Positions 1 to 12,389 of a stretch of 64,000 bases of DNA are shown here, in pieces; the stretch's first letter is position 1, and every line of letters begins with the position of its first letter. The position numbers were made by a program, and so were the translations under genes. Source of the DNA: Nemertoderma westbladi (taxonomy: Eukaryota > Xenacoelomorpha > Nemertodermatida > Nemertodermatidae); assembly GCA_032718475.1 (NCBI GenBank), contig JAUCBJ010008670.1, positions 1-64,000 on the forward strand. The letters run 5' to 3'. The notes under the pieces are model-generated. The model did no database searches. It saw nothing but the letters and a program-made list of their open reading frames with translations, and was not told where the DNA came from.

Positions 1-168
1 TGATATACAGCAAATGATATATTGTGAAAATGAGATATTGTGAAAATGAGATAGTTACTAGAGTTTTAGAGTTACAGCGATAGTCACCAGTAACTGGTTC
101 CATCTGGTAATCAGTACATTCGGAGTAGCGGAGGGATCGGCAATCCAGCACCATCCTCCATACCCAGA

Positions 169-462
169 TCAATGCGCCACTTTATCCTCGACCACTTTGA
201 TGCAATGAGATGCCCCTCGAATTATGGCGAACTGCATATGGCGGCGAATCCACCCAATGACTTTGATGTAAGGTATGTCCCAGTTGTGGTGTAACCAGTC
301 AGCAAAGATCCTCAGGAGCTTGTTGGCCTGTGGTTCCAGATCTCCATCGCAAGAGACTACGAATGGATCAAAGTTTGCTCTCATCTGTGTCGCTTGTTCC
401 TCATATAGTGCGGATTTAGCATCCTCCGCAGATTCTAGGACCCTCATAGGGGGGCGTCCCAC
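169..462 (-). pseudogene. Retroelement-like ORF fragment, unassigned
   Basis: A 97-codon open frame rich in charged and aromatic residues. Its second half (a conserved-looking block around KLLRIFADWL, then WIRRHMQFAI and a Cys near the end) resembles a C-terminal block I associate with retroelement polyproteins in many eukaryotes. I cannot name the family. No splice sites, regulatory context or neighbouring pol domains are visible, and the opposite strand is also open over part of it. Treat it as a probable transposon scrap rather than a host gene. Confidence 0.25.
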
Positions 463-2764
463 ATACGACTCAGCCCTGCGTCAAGGTTTGTGACACTGAT
501 ATCCGACAACGCCTAAGTCTGCGGGTTTGGATGCCCCCCAAAATCCTACATCAGATCGAGGCCCTGCCTCTCCACTTAATCCAGGCTGGTCTCTAACTAT
601 GGGTTCCGACTGTCATGTTTCGTGGTCCAAATGTTAGAGAGGCCAAATCCCCAACAATGTGACTAAGTTCTATGTCTTTGGGTTATGAGGCCACCTTTTT
701 TACAGTTAAGTTCTTGGAATAGATTTATTAATTTCTGGTTTTTAGGTTTAAATTTTATTAATTAATAAATTTAGTAAATTTGTTAACTAAAGTATTATCA
801 GCATATAAATTGCATTGGTAAACTAGTTTCATACTATCAAACTTTTATTACTTTTATTTAGGATATTGTTCGGTCGAGTTCGAGCAGTATATGAACAAAG
901 TGTGCCAGACGACATGTCACACCTGCGATGCTTTAAAGGAGAAAAACAACAACTAAGCAGGCGACGACAAATGAAAACCTTTCATTAAACAAATTATGGA
1001 TTAAATAGACATGAACTTATTGTTAGCTTGTTATATTATGTTGTGATGGAAAAAATATTTAAACTTCACTATGTTACTGCAGCAAAAAATAAAAAAAAAT
1101 ATGTCATTCAGTTCAATATTAGTTCCATACTCTTTTCAATTATATATACAGTAACCACAATGAATACTTATATTCAGAATACGAGTATTAAATTTACTAG
1201 AGACGGGCCTAGCAGCCCGTGAAGCTAGTTGTAGGAGACAGTACAAGTCAAGTAAAAGTTTTTTGTTCTGTCTGATAATAAATTAGTGTGAGGGTAAAAG
1301 GGTGTGTGGTGTACGAGAAATTAGACAACTTCAAGCTATAATTATTATATTGTAATCATCTAATGAATTATAACAGCTGTTGTGATTATAGAAGATAGAG
1401 AGTGGTTAGCGAAATGATTATTTTGTTCCATTGGATAGAGTAGTTGGAGGGGGGTCGAGGTGTCAATTGATTAATAATAATAACAGCAGTTGTCATGAAT
1501 TCAATACAATCGTACCAAAGAAGTGATAAGACAAATTCGTTCTTATTTTTGTAATAAATAAAACAAGTTGAGATGTTTCAATGTAAACCGCGATTAACAA
1601 TTTACACTGCTGTTCAATGTCATCCACGATATTATTAATTAAATACATCAATTATATTATTATTATAACAGAGTACATTTCACTACATGTAGTAGTAACA
1701 GATAGTCAACATAAGTATTCCGTCTAACTAAAATTCAATCAGCTGGCCTGCCACCTAACACAGCGCAGTGAGTAGGAAGTAACCTTGTAGATATCCCATA
1801 GGATTCACTGAAAAGAGCTATTCAGCTGATGGGGTAATACTTTACAAACTACTATCTGTCTGGGATAGCGTGACTGAGTAAACACAGTCTTAAGAAACTT
1901 GGCAAGTAATATACTACTTCTCTGCAGTTTGGGCCAATTCAATATAGCATTCATTTACTAGGCCCTCTCTATCATTTCTTTATCTTGAGCTCACCAGCTG
2001 GTGTTTCTATCATTGAGTGTATGGCAATTTTCTTGTTATGGGGCTATTTTTCGAAATAAAATAAACCTAGTTGAGATGTTTCAATTTAAATAGCGATTTT
2101 ACAAGTACCCATAGAAATCTATTTTCATGGTTCATGCAAAATTTCATCAAAATCGTCAGAGCCGTTTTTGCTCTAAGTCAGTAGCAAGTAGTCAGTAGCT
2201 TTTTTTCTTACAGTAATCAAATCTTCTGACTTGCTAATAATACCGGTACGACCAAGTGCTGTTGTATTATATTAGTACTGTATGATTATCCCTAAAGAGT
2301 CTGCATTAACATCATTCTGTGAGATCATTAAACACTACCCTATTTGTGCTGTTTTTGATTGAAATATATATTTTACCTCGATTCTATAATGATTGATTGA
2401 TATAAGGAAAATGCTAAAGCTTATAAACTCAGCCTTTACTGCTTTACTGTTTACTTGCTATACCGGTAGGCCTAACAATACATGTCAGAATAACAGTACG
2501 GTACTCACCATAAAACCCCACTTAGGATATGGCCTAAAATATAACATACATAATAATATACCAACACCTTTTCCTTTTAAGATCCATAATTTGATTATGG
2601 ATCTGATAATAAAATAAAATAAACTTCATGTTGTATAAATATACTAGACCTTTACTACTACCACCATCACCTTTAGTTTTGGAATGATAAACATTGTTCT
2701 AAAATAATCTCAGTTAAGTTAAGGCATCAGTTAACTAATTATTCCTGAATGTGGACTCAGTTAA
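463..2764. other. AT-rich stretch without a recognisable gene
   Basis: No convincing coding region. A segment of roughly 40 bp containing GTTGAGATGTTTCAAT is present twice (about 1565 and 2070). Downstream of the second copy is a phrase (about 2135-2175) of the kind found near the 3' ends of invertebrate SINE/LINE or helentron-like repeats. The short open frames here (for example 1028-1222 and 2393-2617) are low complexity. Confidence 0.5.
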
Positions 2765-3990
2765 TCATTTATAAGTTAAACGATCAAGCAGGTGTTGAAT
2801 CCTATCACTTCTCTGGAGAACTTGTCCTGTGGAATGCTGCGATACTAGAAGTTTCGGTCGGGGTTTCACTACTATGTGTTCACCTGTCGAAGGCATCAAC
2901 TCAGTCTGAATGGGACTAATATGGTGGCGGTTGCACCATAGAAGATGGCCAGATGGGAAGCTGAGCCAGTATTGGCGGCTTTCAGAAAAACCAACCAAAA
3001 TTGCGAATCGGTCTCAACATTTCGATATGACATCCTGTACAATAACTGTGGCACCTAGTGGAATTGATGCAAGTGGTACAGCAGAACTATCGTAATAAAA
3101 CTTCCTCTTGGCTGCTGAGTTAAGTCTTTTTAGATCCACGGTATCAGCACTCTTCTGTCACTCTGGCGAATAAGCACTCCACCGGAACCAATGATCTAAG
3201 TGGATGTCCAAATAGCATTTGGGATGGGGAAATTCCGTCCTCATTCGGTGTGTTTCGATGTTCTAGAATCCAACTAAGAAATTTATCACTTGTTATGTCA
3301 CCACCAGCTTTACATAGTAAATGTTCACCTTTTTCACGTTGACCTCGGCCTGGCCATTTCCCTCTGGATGATATGGTGATGATGGCGTCAATTGTACACC
3401 CCAGTTTTTGAGAAAAATTATCATTTCTTCGGCTAGTAGTTAAAATGATAGGCACCCCTAATGTTACAAAATAATGTTTAAATATACTAATAGTGTCTGT
3501 TGCAGATGGAGTTCTTTGAAATTTATCTACTAATGGATAACCTGAATATCGATCAGCATATACAATATATACAGAATCACTAAAATGAAATAAATGTGTT
3601 GGATCATTGGCTCTCGTGTTTGGGATGGCTGATAACGCTGACAGTCTGTGCAAGCTTCAAATATTTGAAGTATAACCGGGCCAAAACACACATTCATTGT
3701 CTTGCCCTCCACTTTGTTCATTCAATTCATCTTGATGGATGGCATGTAGCTTTTTCAGGACATCCTTTACAGCTGATTGAGGAATAACAATTTGTTGGCC
3801 TCTGAGTATAAGTCGATTCTCAATACAAAGTTCATCCTGAAATTTCTTGAATTGATCAACATAAGCACAATCCATATGTCTAAAATTATTTGAAATGCAA
3901 TTTTTCAATTTTTGATAATTTAGATCAACTTTGGCACATCTCCTTAGGTTATCCAGTATTAAATCAAGTATCATGTCTGCAGCATTAATT
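2765..3990 (-). pseudogene. Ty3/Gypsy pol remnant: integrase with zinc-binding N terminus
   Basis: Read on the minus strand, the frames spell an integrase in order. An H2C2 zinc-binding segment comes first (HxxxHQ near 3760, then VFWPGY). A CTDCQRYQPSQTREPM block follows near 3600-3640. The catalytic core has YADRYSGYP and a LEHRNTPNEDGISP block near 3220-3250. The C-terminal tail (NRHHISPI, near 2910-2940) matches the usual end of Gypsy integrases. The segments lie in different frames with several shifts and stops, so this is a decayed copy. No LTRs were found around it. The wording is closest to Mag/SURL-like elements, but it is much more AT-rich than the element at 13681-18254. Confidence 0.75.
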
Positions 3991-4005
3991 ACCGGAAGCA
4001 CGGCA

Positions 4006-4240
4006 ATTCGGTCTTGGTCAATTCGGTCCGGACAATTCGGTCCCGACAATTCGGTCCTGGACAATTCGGTCCCATTAATTTTGTGTTTTGGGACCGAAAT
4101 GTCCAGGACCGAATTGTCCGGGACCGAATTGTCCGGGACCGAATTGTCCGGATACTGACTAGGACATTTCGGTTCCAAAACATACATATTAATGGGACCG
4201 AATTGTCCAGGACCGAATTGTCCGGGACCAAATTTAATTG
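4006..4240. repeat. Inverted 15-bp minisatellite (GGACCGAATTGTCCG)
   Basis: From 4085 to 4235 the unit GGACCGAATTGTCCG is repeated with small variations. From 4010 to 4080 the reverse complement is repeated. The two arms are separated by a short spacer, so a long hairpin could form. All overlapping open frames in this interval are products of the periodicity. Confidence 0.85.
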
Positions 4241-4566
4241 GTACTATAATAATGGGGAATGTTCTAGAATCTTAATAAATTTTATTATATGGTAGCTAGT
4301 GTTTTTTTACTAGCTAGTATTTTTTTGAAAATAAAAAAGTTTTACTTTTTTTGTTAACATTATTAGTTATGGTAGGTAGCTATGATGTTTTTATAGAGCT
4401 TGTGAATTATTTACTAGCTAGTAATAGTATGTATTTAAAATGTTTAAAACTGATTTTTTTTTATAAATTGCGTATGTAGTATACTGTATGTGTTGGTGGT
4501 TGTTTAACAAGCCTAAATTATTATACTAGATAATAGCTGGATCTCATTCAGGGACTGTTATAATAT

Positions 4567-4599
4567 CATCAATTATCCCCCCCCCCCCCCCCCCCCCCT
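4567..4599. repeat. Poly-C tract
   Basis: An uninterrupted run of about 30 cytosines in AT-rich DNA. It is one of roughly a dozen such C/G homopolymer runs in the window. Confidence 0.95.
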
Positions 4600-4948
4600 C
4601 GCAAATCAACATGTTAGTAAAAGGTTACCCAGGCACAGCACTAGCTTTGCTATTGTGTCTAAGTAATCTCCTAAATTGTAGGCACCAGTCAATGGCGACT
4701 GATAAACAATAACGTTTAGTAATTATATTACTATTCTATACAATTTTTGGTGCGGTGCATCTGTATTGTTTGTGAGGTATCTTGAAATTATATTGAATAT
4801 TATATTGAATCAATATTTTTGGTAATTAATATAATCTGCAACAGTTTAGGCCTAATTCCGAAATATCAATGTTTTCACAAATACTTTTAAAAAAAATTTA
4901 AAATTTTAAAATTTTTTTTAAAAATTTACCACGATGATACCACGGTTA

Positions 4949-5287
4949 TTATAGTGTAGTCGAACTTTCGAAACGGGGGAATTCTCTAACACCAAGCGAT
5001 TTTGGGTCAGAGGTCTTTAATGATATATGACAGCCTATAGTTAGTTCTGGGGGTAATGGTAGCTCATACGTGATGGCTTTACAGACCACTACATTATTGC
5101 AACTTTCCTCGTCCATGTCCAATCCCTGCTCCGCACCCTTTTCTCGAGTGGAGAAAGCGATCTTCCTCCATTTATTCCTCAACCATATCGGCAGTGCCTG
5201 CACTATGCTTGTGATGTTACTTGAAGCATTAAGTTCGTATGGTGCTTCTAGCGTCTTCCAAAAATTTGTTAAATTGCAATGAGTCAT
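4949..5287 (-). pseudogene. BEL/Pao gag-like fragment
   Basis: A 112-codon minus-strand frame. It contains FWKTLEAPYEL, a variable stretch, then IVQALPIWLRNKWRKIAF. This order (a tryptophan block, then an LP..LR.KW.. motif) is typical of the gag region upstream of the zinc knuckle in BEL/Pao LTR elements. The rest of the element is not seen and there is no LTR nearby, so it is probably an isolated remnant. An unrelated protein could show the short motif by chance. Confidence 0.4.
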
Positions 5288-5761
5288 ATCATAATATTAT
5301 AAGAACCATTAGCTTCAGCAACTAACGGGCATCAGCTGAACCTATTCACAAATGATTAAAAATTATCCCCTCTCCAAAAACTATAGTATAGAATCACTTG
5401 AAGTGACAAAACTAATGCAGTACTATGCTACAATGTAGTACTATGCTAACAAAAGTTCATATTTTCCTCTGATAGGTTATTTAAAAGTCCCGTCAATATT
5501 CCTAAACAATAACACCAAATGCAATACTAAATGTACAGACCAATACAATGTTGTAATGTCCTCTAATGTTGTAAAGTGCTAAATAACAACTCGCTGTTAA
5601 TACTAAAGGCGTTGAGTAATGTTGCAATTTTGGAATAAAACATTATTACATTACATTTTTCGGACCTCATCAATACGCCGCCAACACCAGAATAATATTG
5701 ATAATGATTCCCTATGTAAAACCAAGAGATTAGATCAGATCAGTAACATAGACACTGGCAA

Positions 5762-5945
5762 TAGATTAGCCGTAACGCGACAATTAGCCGTAACACGACA
5801 ATTAGCCGTAACACGACAATTAGCCGTAACACGACAATTAGCCGTAACGCGACTCTTAGAGTAGCTGTACCACGATTCGCGTTACGGCTAATCACCCAAT
5901 TCCAAAATATGAGCCGTAACGCGACAGTAGCCGTAACGCGACGAC
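5762..5945. repeat. 18-bp tandem repeat (AATTAGCCGTAACACGAC) with inverted unit
   Basis: About five head-to-tail copies of an 18-bp unit containing GCCGTAAC run from 5764 to 5855. A reverse-complement copy lies near 5879-5893, and two further direct copies near 5910-5942. Because 18 is a multiple of 3, open frames run through on both strands; these are not genes. Confidence 0.85.
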
Positions 5946-7999
5946 ACCAGTGGGATGTTAGAAGATAAAGCATTACAGGCCCTAATTGATAGACACGTGT
6001 CCCTGATTAATATTTAATATTAAATATTAATATTTTTACATTTACACGAGGTGACGAGAGGTGAACTTTATTATTCAGAATAAATTATCTTGGCCGCAAA
6101 ACACTCCTTATGTCCGTTTTTTCTGCTTTATTTTTTACGTTTTTTGTCCATTTTATTTTTACTTTATTTGTCCCTTTTGTTTTTACTGTTTTTGATTTTT
6201 GTGTTTTATTTATTTGTTTTTTGTCATTAATGACATTAATGACATTAATTACATGTCTTTATAGCATTTAGAGAGGATATATACCTAATAGTAGTTACAG
6301 GTTTGGGAGAAAATGGCGGTTTTTTTTGTAACGTAAAATTTCGCAATGTTCCAAAAAAAAAATCATTAACTGTTATTGCGGTTATTCCGGTTATTTTTTA
6401 AAATATATCAAAGAACTGATAAAGTTTTGGGTAAAAGAACTCTAATATTTTAAAATCACATTGAGGCTTGCTTCTAAATAGCTATATTTTCAGTAATATA
6501 GTTGAGATTTTTATGCCCTCAACAAGTTACTAGTGCATTACATAGTCTCTAGCACCATTCACTAGAGAAAAAAATGAGCAAAATCATTGAATGAGGCCTG
6601 AGGACAACTACAAAAATTTGTGCTCGCCTCCAACTTACTGCAAGAACAAAATCCCCTGTCATTAATTGCGCCTACCTTTCATTCAGTGGTCTGTTGAATC
6701 AGAGTGAACTAATATCATTTATATAACATTATTTACCCTTCTCCAACTACTTTGAAGGAGGTTTTCCTACATACAAAAATATTTTATTTAATTAAAAGTT
6801 TTAAATTGCATTTCCTATTAAGGTGCATCACCAAACAGTTGAGGCCGGACTGTTATTAATTTTAACTATTGATTTCTTAAATTTCTTTCTTACAAATTCC
6901 TTAGAAATAATACGACAATTCTTTATTATAATATAATACCTCTAACTTCCAATCATCGTCTAGACTCTTTGACAATGGTGAAATAAATTTTTTGCGCTAC
7001 AAACGCACAAGGAATGTCCCGCAATTCATTTCAATCAATAAGTAATATTTTGAAATAATAACTCAATTGTTCAAAGTTGCCAAATAATTGGAATGTCTGG
7101 AGTAATTTTGTGATGGGTAGGTGGCCCATCCCTGAACTACTATATAAGGAAGAGTTGGTGGAGTTCGGTTCATTTGTTTATACAAAAACTTGGTTACAGA
7201 CAAACTAACTAAAATACAGACAGAGAAACGAGTAAAAACAGTCTAGAACTGGCATCATCTAATGTCGGCCAATGTGTTAATTATAAATTCTTAATTTTAT
7301 TTAACGGCGGTGAGTGAAAACGGGGAAGTCAACAATGACATTCCCGTTTCGTCTGGGCGTCTGCCTTAAGGCAGATGAATTCGGGATTTCGAGTTTAATT
7401 ATAAACTGTTGCAGTGGTTGTGTTGTAGATGCGGTTGTAGAGATGGGGTTGTATTATTATGGCAGTGGGACTATCCATGGAGTACTATATTCTTCTAAGT
7501 ATAAAATATATAATCTTTCATGATAAAATGACAAATATGCGCGGAAAGAAAGGGTGGTCCAGAAACAGCCACTCATAATTTTTTCACCATACATAAATTA
7601 ATTATGCAGTGATTTTCTATTGGAAATCATACATACCTGTAGGATGCAGGTATGAACTACTTACGTATTTATTCAAACATTCACACTGACAGTATTTCAT
7701 GTGTGTATTATGTACACGTACTTAATTGTACAATATAAGTTAGGTTAATTGTACAATGTAAGTAGTTACTTAAGACATTAATCAGTTGTAACGTGTACTG
7801 TATTATATTACTCGAATATAATAAATATGTAATTATTATCAAACACACTCACAATTAGGCGGTTTTAAAATGTTAAATAGCTCTCTATAGACACAATAAT
7901 TCATAATTTTGCAACTATATGGCATTCGTTTTGACCGTTATACGCATAATATGCGTCATACGTAAGTTGTACATAAATCAAAATGCATTTATTACTTAA
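5946..7999. other. AT-rich stretch without a recognisable gene
   Basis: No coding region recognised. The ATTAAATATTAAT run near 6010, the TTTTTGT-rich segment at 6110-6230 and the ACATTAATG repeats at 6225-6250 are low complexity. The only promoter-like signal is the TATATAAG at 7141, listed separately. Confidence 0.5.
7135..7330 (+). promoter_or_regulatory. Possible TATA promoter and leader (LTR-like?)
   Basis: TATATAAG at 7141-7148 is followed about 25-30 bp later by a non-AT leader, and about 165 bp later by a splice-donor-like GGCGGTGAGTG (7306-7316). This looks like a pol II promoter or an LTR promoter region. No open reading frame of note follows, and I found no matching second LTR. 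Confidence 0.2.
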
Positions 8000-10055
8000 C
8001 CCTATCAGTACCTGGCTATAAAATGTTGTACAAATACCGGGGGGGGGGTCATATTGACCCCCCCTCTAAAATCTACAAATTTTTACGAAAACGTCTGATT
8101 TTTTGTTTGTACGTAGGTATCACTCACTAGGTCTGGATCCGACCGAAAAAAAAAATTTTCGAAAAAATGTACTGGGGTGGTTATATTGCAGCACAAAAAT
8201 TGCAAGTAGTGCACAATTTTCACAAAATTTGAAAGTTACATTTTTCGGCTAATTGTTTTTCAATACAGGTTTTCTGGGGCGCAAAATAGATTGGAAAATA
8301 TTTAAAAATGAAATGGTTACTATAAATGGCGGTTTAGTCCTCTCTGCGTAGGAAAAAAATGAAAAAAACAAGTAACCAGCACATTTCAGTTTGAACACAA
8401 AATTTTTAATTCACTTATACGATGCTATAAATTCACATTTTTAGGTTTTCTTGGGCGCTGATTCTAATGGAATACATTTCTAATATGCCAGCACATTTCT
8501 AAGATTGCAACTTGTATTTTTCGGCGTAATTTGGCAAATTTTGGTGCTAGCACCAAATTTCGTACCCATCACCAAAAAGTACAAGTTTGCGATGTCCACT
8601 GCTGTTTTTATTGATTCCATCGGATTCAGGACGCTCATAAACCCATATAACGCAAGAAACAAGATAATACTATTTTCTGATCAATTTGTTTATTTTCAAA
8701 AATTTGGTGCTGGCACAACAATAATACAAGTTTAAAATCTCTTATGAAATTTTTACTGATTCCATTGATTTCAGAACCCTCACAAACCCGTATAACGCAA
8801 GAAACAAGGTGACACAATCAATTGATATATTTGGTGGATTTCAAATTTTGGTGCTAGCACCACATTTTGCACCCACTTCCGAAAAATACAAGTTTGATAT
8901 GTGTCGTTCGATAATTATATATTCCATTGAATTCAGAACACCCATAAACCTATAACGCAAGAAATAAATTGTTACAAGCAATTTTATCTATTGAATGGTT
9001 TTCAAAATTTCGTGCTAGCACCAAAATTTTCACACAGCACCGAAAAATACAAGTTTGATACGCTTGGTGCAACTCGTATATATTTCATCGAAAACAGAAC
9101 CCCAAAAAACCCCAATTGCGCAAAAAACAAGTTTCAAACAATCTATTTACAAAAATGACATATTTCAACATTTGGTGCTGGCACCAAAATTTGGCACCCG
9201 CCGAAAAAAACAAGTTTGAAATTTCTAAATCAATTTATATGAATTCCATCCAATTTCTAACACCAAAAAACCGGTGTAAATCAAAAATAGAGATGTTACA
9301 ATTCATATTTAATGAAATGAATTTTTCAAAAAACGCCTCAAATATTTGGTGCTAGCACCACATTTTGCACCCACATCCGAAAAATACAAGTTTGAGATGT
9401 CTAGTTCGATAATTATATTTTCCATTGAATTCAGAACAGCCATAAACCTCTAAAACGCAAGAAATAAATTGACACAAGCAATTTTATCTATTGAATGGAT
9501 TTTCAAAATTTCGTGCTAGCACCAAAATTTGAACACAGCACCGAAAAATACAAGCTTGATACGCTTGGTGCAACTCGTATATATTTCATAAAATCCAGAA
9601 ACCCAAAAAACCCCAATTGCGCAAAAAACAAGTTTCAAACGATCAATTTACAAAATTGACTTATTTCAAAATTTTTGGTGCTGGCACCAAAATTTGGCAC
9701 CCACCGAAAAAAAAAAGTTTGAAATTTCTAAATCAATTTATATGAATTCCATCAAATTTCTAACACCAAAAAACCGGTGTAAATCAAAAATAGAGATGTT
9801 ACAATTCATATTTAATGAAATGTAATTTTCAAAAAACGTCTCAAAAAAAGTGCCAAAAGTAGGGTTAAAAAATTGTGCTATAACTCGAAAACTACCCAAT
9901 ATTTTTGAAAACGGTTTTCACTACTAGGAAGACAATAGATTTTTAGGAAAAGTCATAAAATTTCAGAAACTCAACTGCGTTTGTTTCAGAATTATAATAA
10001 AAAAACCACGGGAAGGGTCATATTGACCCCCCCCCCCCCCCCGGGTTTAATAGGG
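8000..10055. mobile_element. piggyBac-like non-autonomous element (TTAA flanks)
   Basis: TTAA at 7996-7999 is followed by CCCTATCAG. At the right end, ATAGGG is followed by TTAA at 10056-10059. Inside each end is a G- or C-run next to GGGTCATATTGACCC, forming imperfect terminal inverted repeats (TIRs). TTAA targets and CCC..GGG termini are the piggyBac signature. No transposase frame is present. The interior is mostly degenerate repeats. Confidence 0.75.
8510..9860. repeat. About 165-bp repeats with TTGGTGCTAGCACCAA dyad
   Basis: About eight degenerate units, each with a TTTGGTGCTRGCACCAAA dyad, then a CACC...CCGAAAAATACAAGTTTG block, then a TTCCATYGAATTC-like block. Two or three adjacent units form a segment of roughly 500 bp (about 8830-9340) that is duplicated at about 9345-9860 with few differences. 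This indicates higher-order duplication inside the piggyBac-like element. Confidence 0.8.
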
Positions 10056-10059
10056 TTAA

Positions 10060-11182
10060 CTTTATTCTACTACCCATTACATATCATGCCGCATGTGTAT
10101 GTTAGACATGCGATTGTACATAAGACAAAGTATTGATAAATTTAATTTGACTTTCGACAAATTCCTAAGTGTAATTATTATAATAATAATTTGAACAATA
10201 ATAATAATACTATTTAGGAAGATTAAATACATTTTCCTATAGTCAATCAATAAAGACATTTTTCTATGCTAAACCAATGAAGATATTTTACTACATGTAT
10301 GGTCAATCAATAAATACATTTTTTTGCAAGACAAATTATTAGAATACCTCGAATAAGATGTCGGTACTGCGCACATCCCTAGATGATCTATATAATGCGG
10401 AGTTGTATGGTGGTCGGATCATTCATCTACCTCACCTATCATGTAAAAGTGGGGCATAACGACAGCAATCGAAAAAAGTGATCTCCGGCTCAAATTTGCC
10501 GCATATGAAATATAGATTTGTTTATTATTTTGGTTAGAGTACGACAATTTAACCTGATCCTTCCGTATAATGTTTTAAATTAAATTAAATTACGTTTTTG
10601 AACCCAGTAAACGCGCACACTTTTGGTGTTTGTTGTCATTTTGCATCTGTCCGTACCTCGTACTTAGATACGAATATACAAACAGATAAATTAATTAATA
10701 GGTATTGGAAACGTCAATATTTGTTATATAATTGTTTACAGTATATTAAATTTTAAAATAATATCATATTGAGAGGGTTAAGTTTATTTATGCTGTGTTA
10801 GAACGCGTTAGGGCTCTCTTACAGTTTGCGTGCCACCTATATTATCTTCAATATAATTATATTTATATTGTAATATACTCTACGTATAATTACATTTTGT
10901 CAGTTTGTTACGTTTAAATTTTTTATACTAGCTAGTTTTTGTTTCTTTTTTTTAATGTTCTAGAACATATTATCTCTTCATTTAATATAAAAATGTTGCT
11001 CACTAGCTAATTTGTAATTTTTTTTTATTTTTTATTGTATGTTATCTTTGTATAAATTTTTTATACTAGCTAGGAAGATTAAAAATATTTTCCTATGTTC
11101 TAGAACATATTATCTATTCATTTAATATAAAAATATTGTTCTAGAACAAATCCTTTTTATTCTAGAAACACTAGCTAATTTG
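10060..11182. other. AT-rich gap with TTCTAGAA modules
   Basis: No gene recognised. The right part (10920-11215) holds two copies of a module: TTTTTTATACTAGCTAG, then TGTTCTAGAACATATTATC, then TTCATTTAATATAAAAAT. A third copy lies at about 11710-12450 and is split by the solo LTR. The perfect dyad TTCTAGAA recurs in each copy. Confidence 0.6.
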
Positions 11183-11690
11183 TTAATTTTTTAAATTTTT
11201 TATTGTACTACTACTACTTCTAGGTTGAGCGAATTTGGACAGTGGAAATGAGTTTTTGCTACTCTCTATCCATGATCCAAGGTACTGGAAGTCGTCGACC
11301 TTCCTTAGTTGATTATTATCAATGGTTGTCAAGTTCCTATTAACATTAAAGGTCATGAATTCGGTCTTGGTAGCAATTATATACAATCCAACCTCCTTAG
11401 CAGCCCTCTCCATTTTATTTAGTAGAAGCTGTGCATCTGCTAACGTATTAGAGGGCAGGGTGATGTCATCCGCAAAGTCGGTGTCTGTGACTGTAGTTGC
11501 CGGATATCTACTACTTCTGTGTTCTTGAAATGTGAATCCCAAAATCGTCACCCTTTGTGGCCGTCCTCATTGCGTAATCCAGCACGATTACAAATAGTAA
11601 TGGTGCTAATGTGTAACCTTGCAGTACACCAGCCAAGATTGAGAAAAACTCAGATTCACCATCTGGTGTGAGAGTACCTTTTTTATTGTA
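11183..11690 (-). pseudogene. Non-LTR reverse transcriptase fragment
   Basis: The minus strand carries a GVLQGYTLAPLLF-type motif (near 11625), then DFADDI (near 11480) as the catalytic FADD box. It then has ADAQLLLNKMERAAKEVGL and KTEFM followed by a DDFQYLGSWI block. These are RT palm motifs of an endonuclease-type LINE. The reading frame shifts near 11555, and both the 5' and 3' parts are missing. It sits within the triplicated TTCTAGAA module. The pieces at 52965-53883 and 56090-56643 look like other parts of the same or a sister LINE family. Confidence 0.8.
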
Positions 11691-11759
11691 CGGTATGTTA
11701 TCTTTGTATACATTTTTTATACTAGCTAGTTTTTGTTACCATTGTTTTTAAATGTTCTA

Positions 11760-12384
11760 TGTAAGCGGATTCAATTCCCTGCACTACCCACCGAAAATGG
11801 GCTTAGTGGCATTATAACAATTATAGTTGGCGAGGTGACATTACCAATAATGTCACCTCATAACCGACTCAGGCGATACGCATCGCCAGCTACAGGGAAA
11901 GTTGAGAGGTCAAACCATCTCAGAGGGACAAAGGGGCTAGGAAGGCCAGCACGTGGGGACAGTGGCAACAGGGAGTGGCGAGGTGACAATTAATCAGGTT
12001 AAGCCAATGATGGGTGGGGAAAACACATTGGAAGTGATTAGAGCGCATCTATTGGACAGGCCACTCAGTAGAGTAGAGGTGATTAATATGTGTTAAATAA
12101 TATAACCGTTGCACTTATTGATTCTGATTCAGTTTGTTTCCATACAGTTGTGAGACCGGCACAGTTTTTAACCGTCGTTGTCATTACCATGCTATTATAT
12201 TCTGACTGTGCTATTATTACATTCTGTGATTACAACGACTGACAGTAAAAACTCAGTTATTTCAACGGCCTTCGGCCTATTATATATATCCAGACTACAG
12301 CTTTAGCAGCCTACGGACGAGGCGACGCGTATAACACACACCGGTCGGGATTCATTACTGCCAACTCCGTTGGATCCCGTCACA
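11760..12384. mobile_element. Solo LTR, 625 bp, TTCTA target duplication
   Basis: The segment begins TGTAAGCGG and ends CCCGTCACA (the usual TG...CA). It is flanked by the identical 5-bp TTCTA at 11755-11759 and 12385-12389. It interrupts a repeat module whose uninterrupted form is visible at about 11096-11150. TATATATATCC near 12280 could be its promoter. A 28-bp inverted repeat (GAGGTGACATTA / TAATGTCACCTC) lies near 11830-11860. A solo LTR arises by recombination between the two LTRs of a full element. Confidence 0.8.
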
Positions 12385-12389
12385 TTCTA

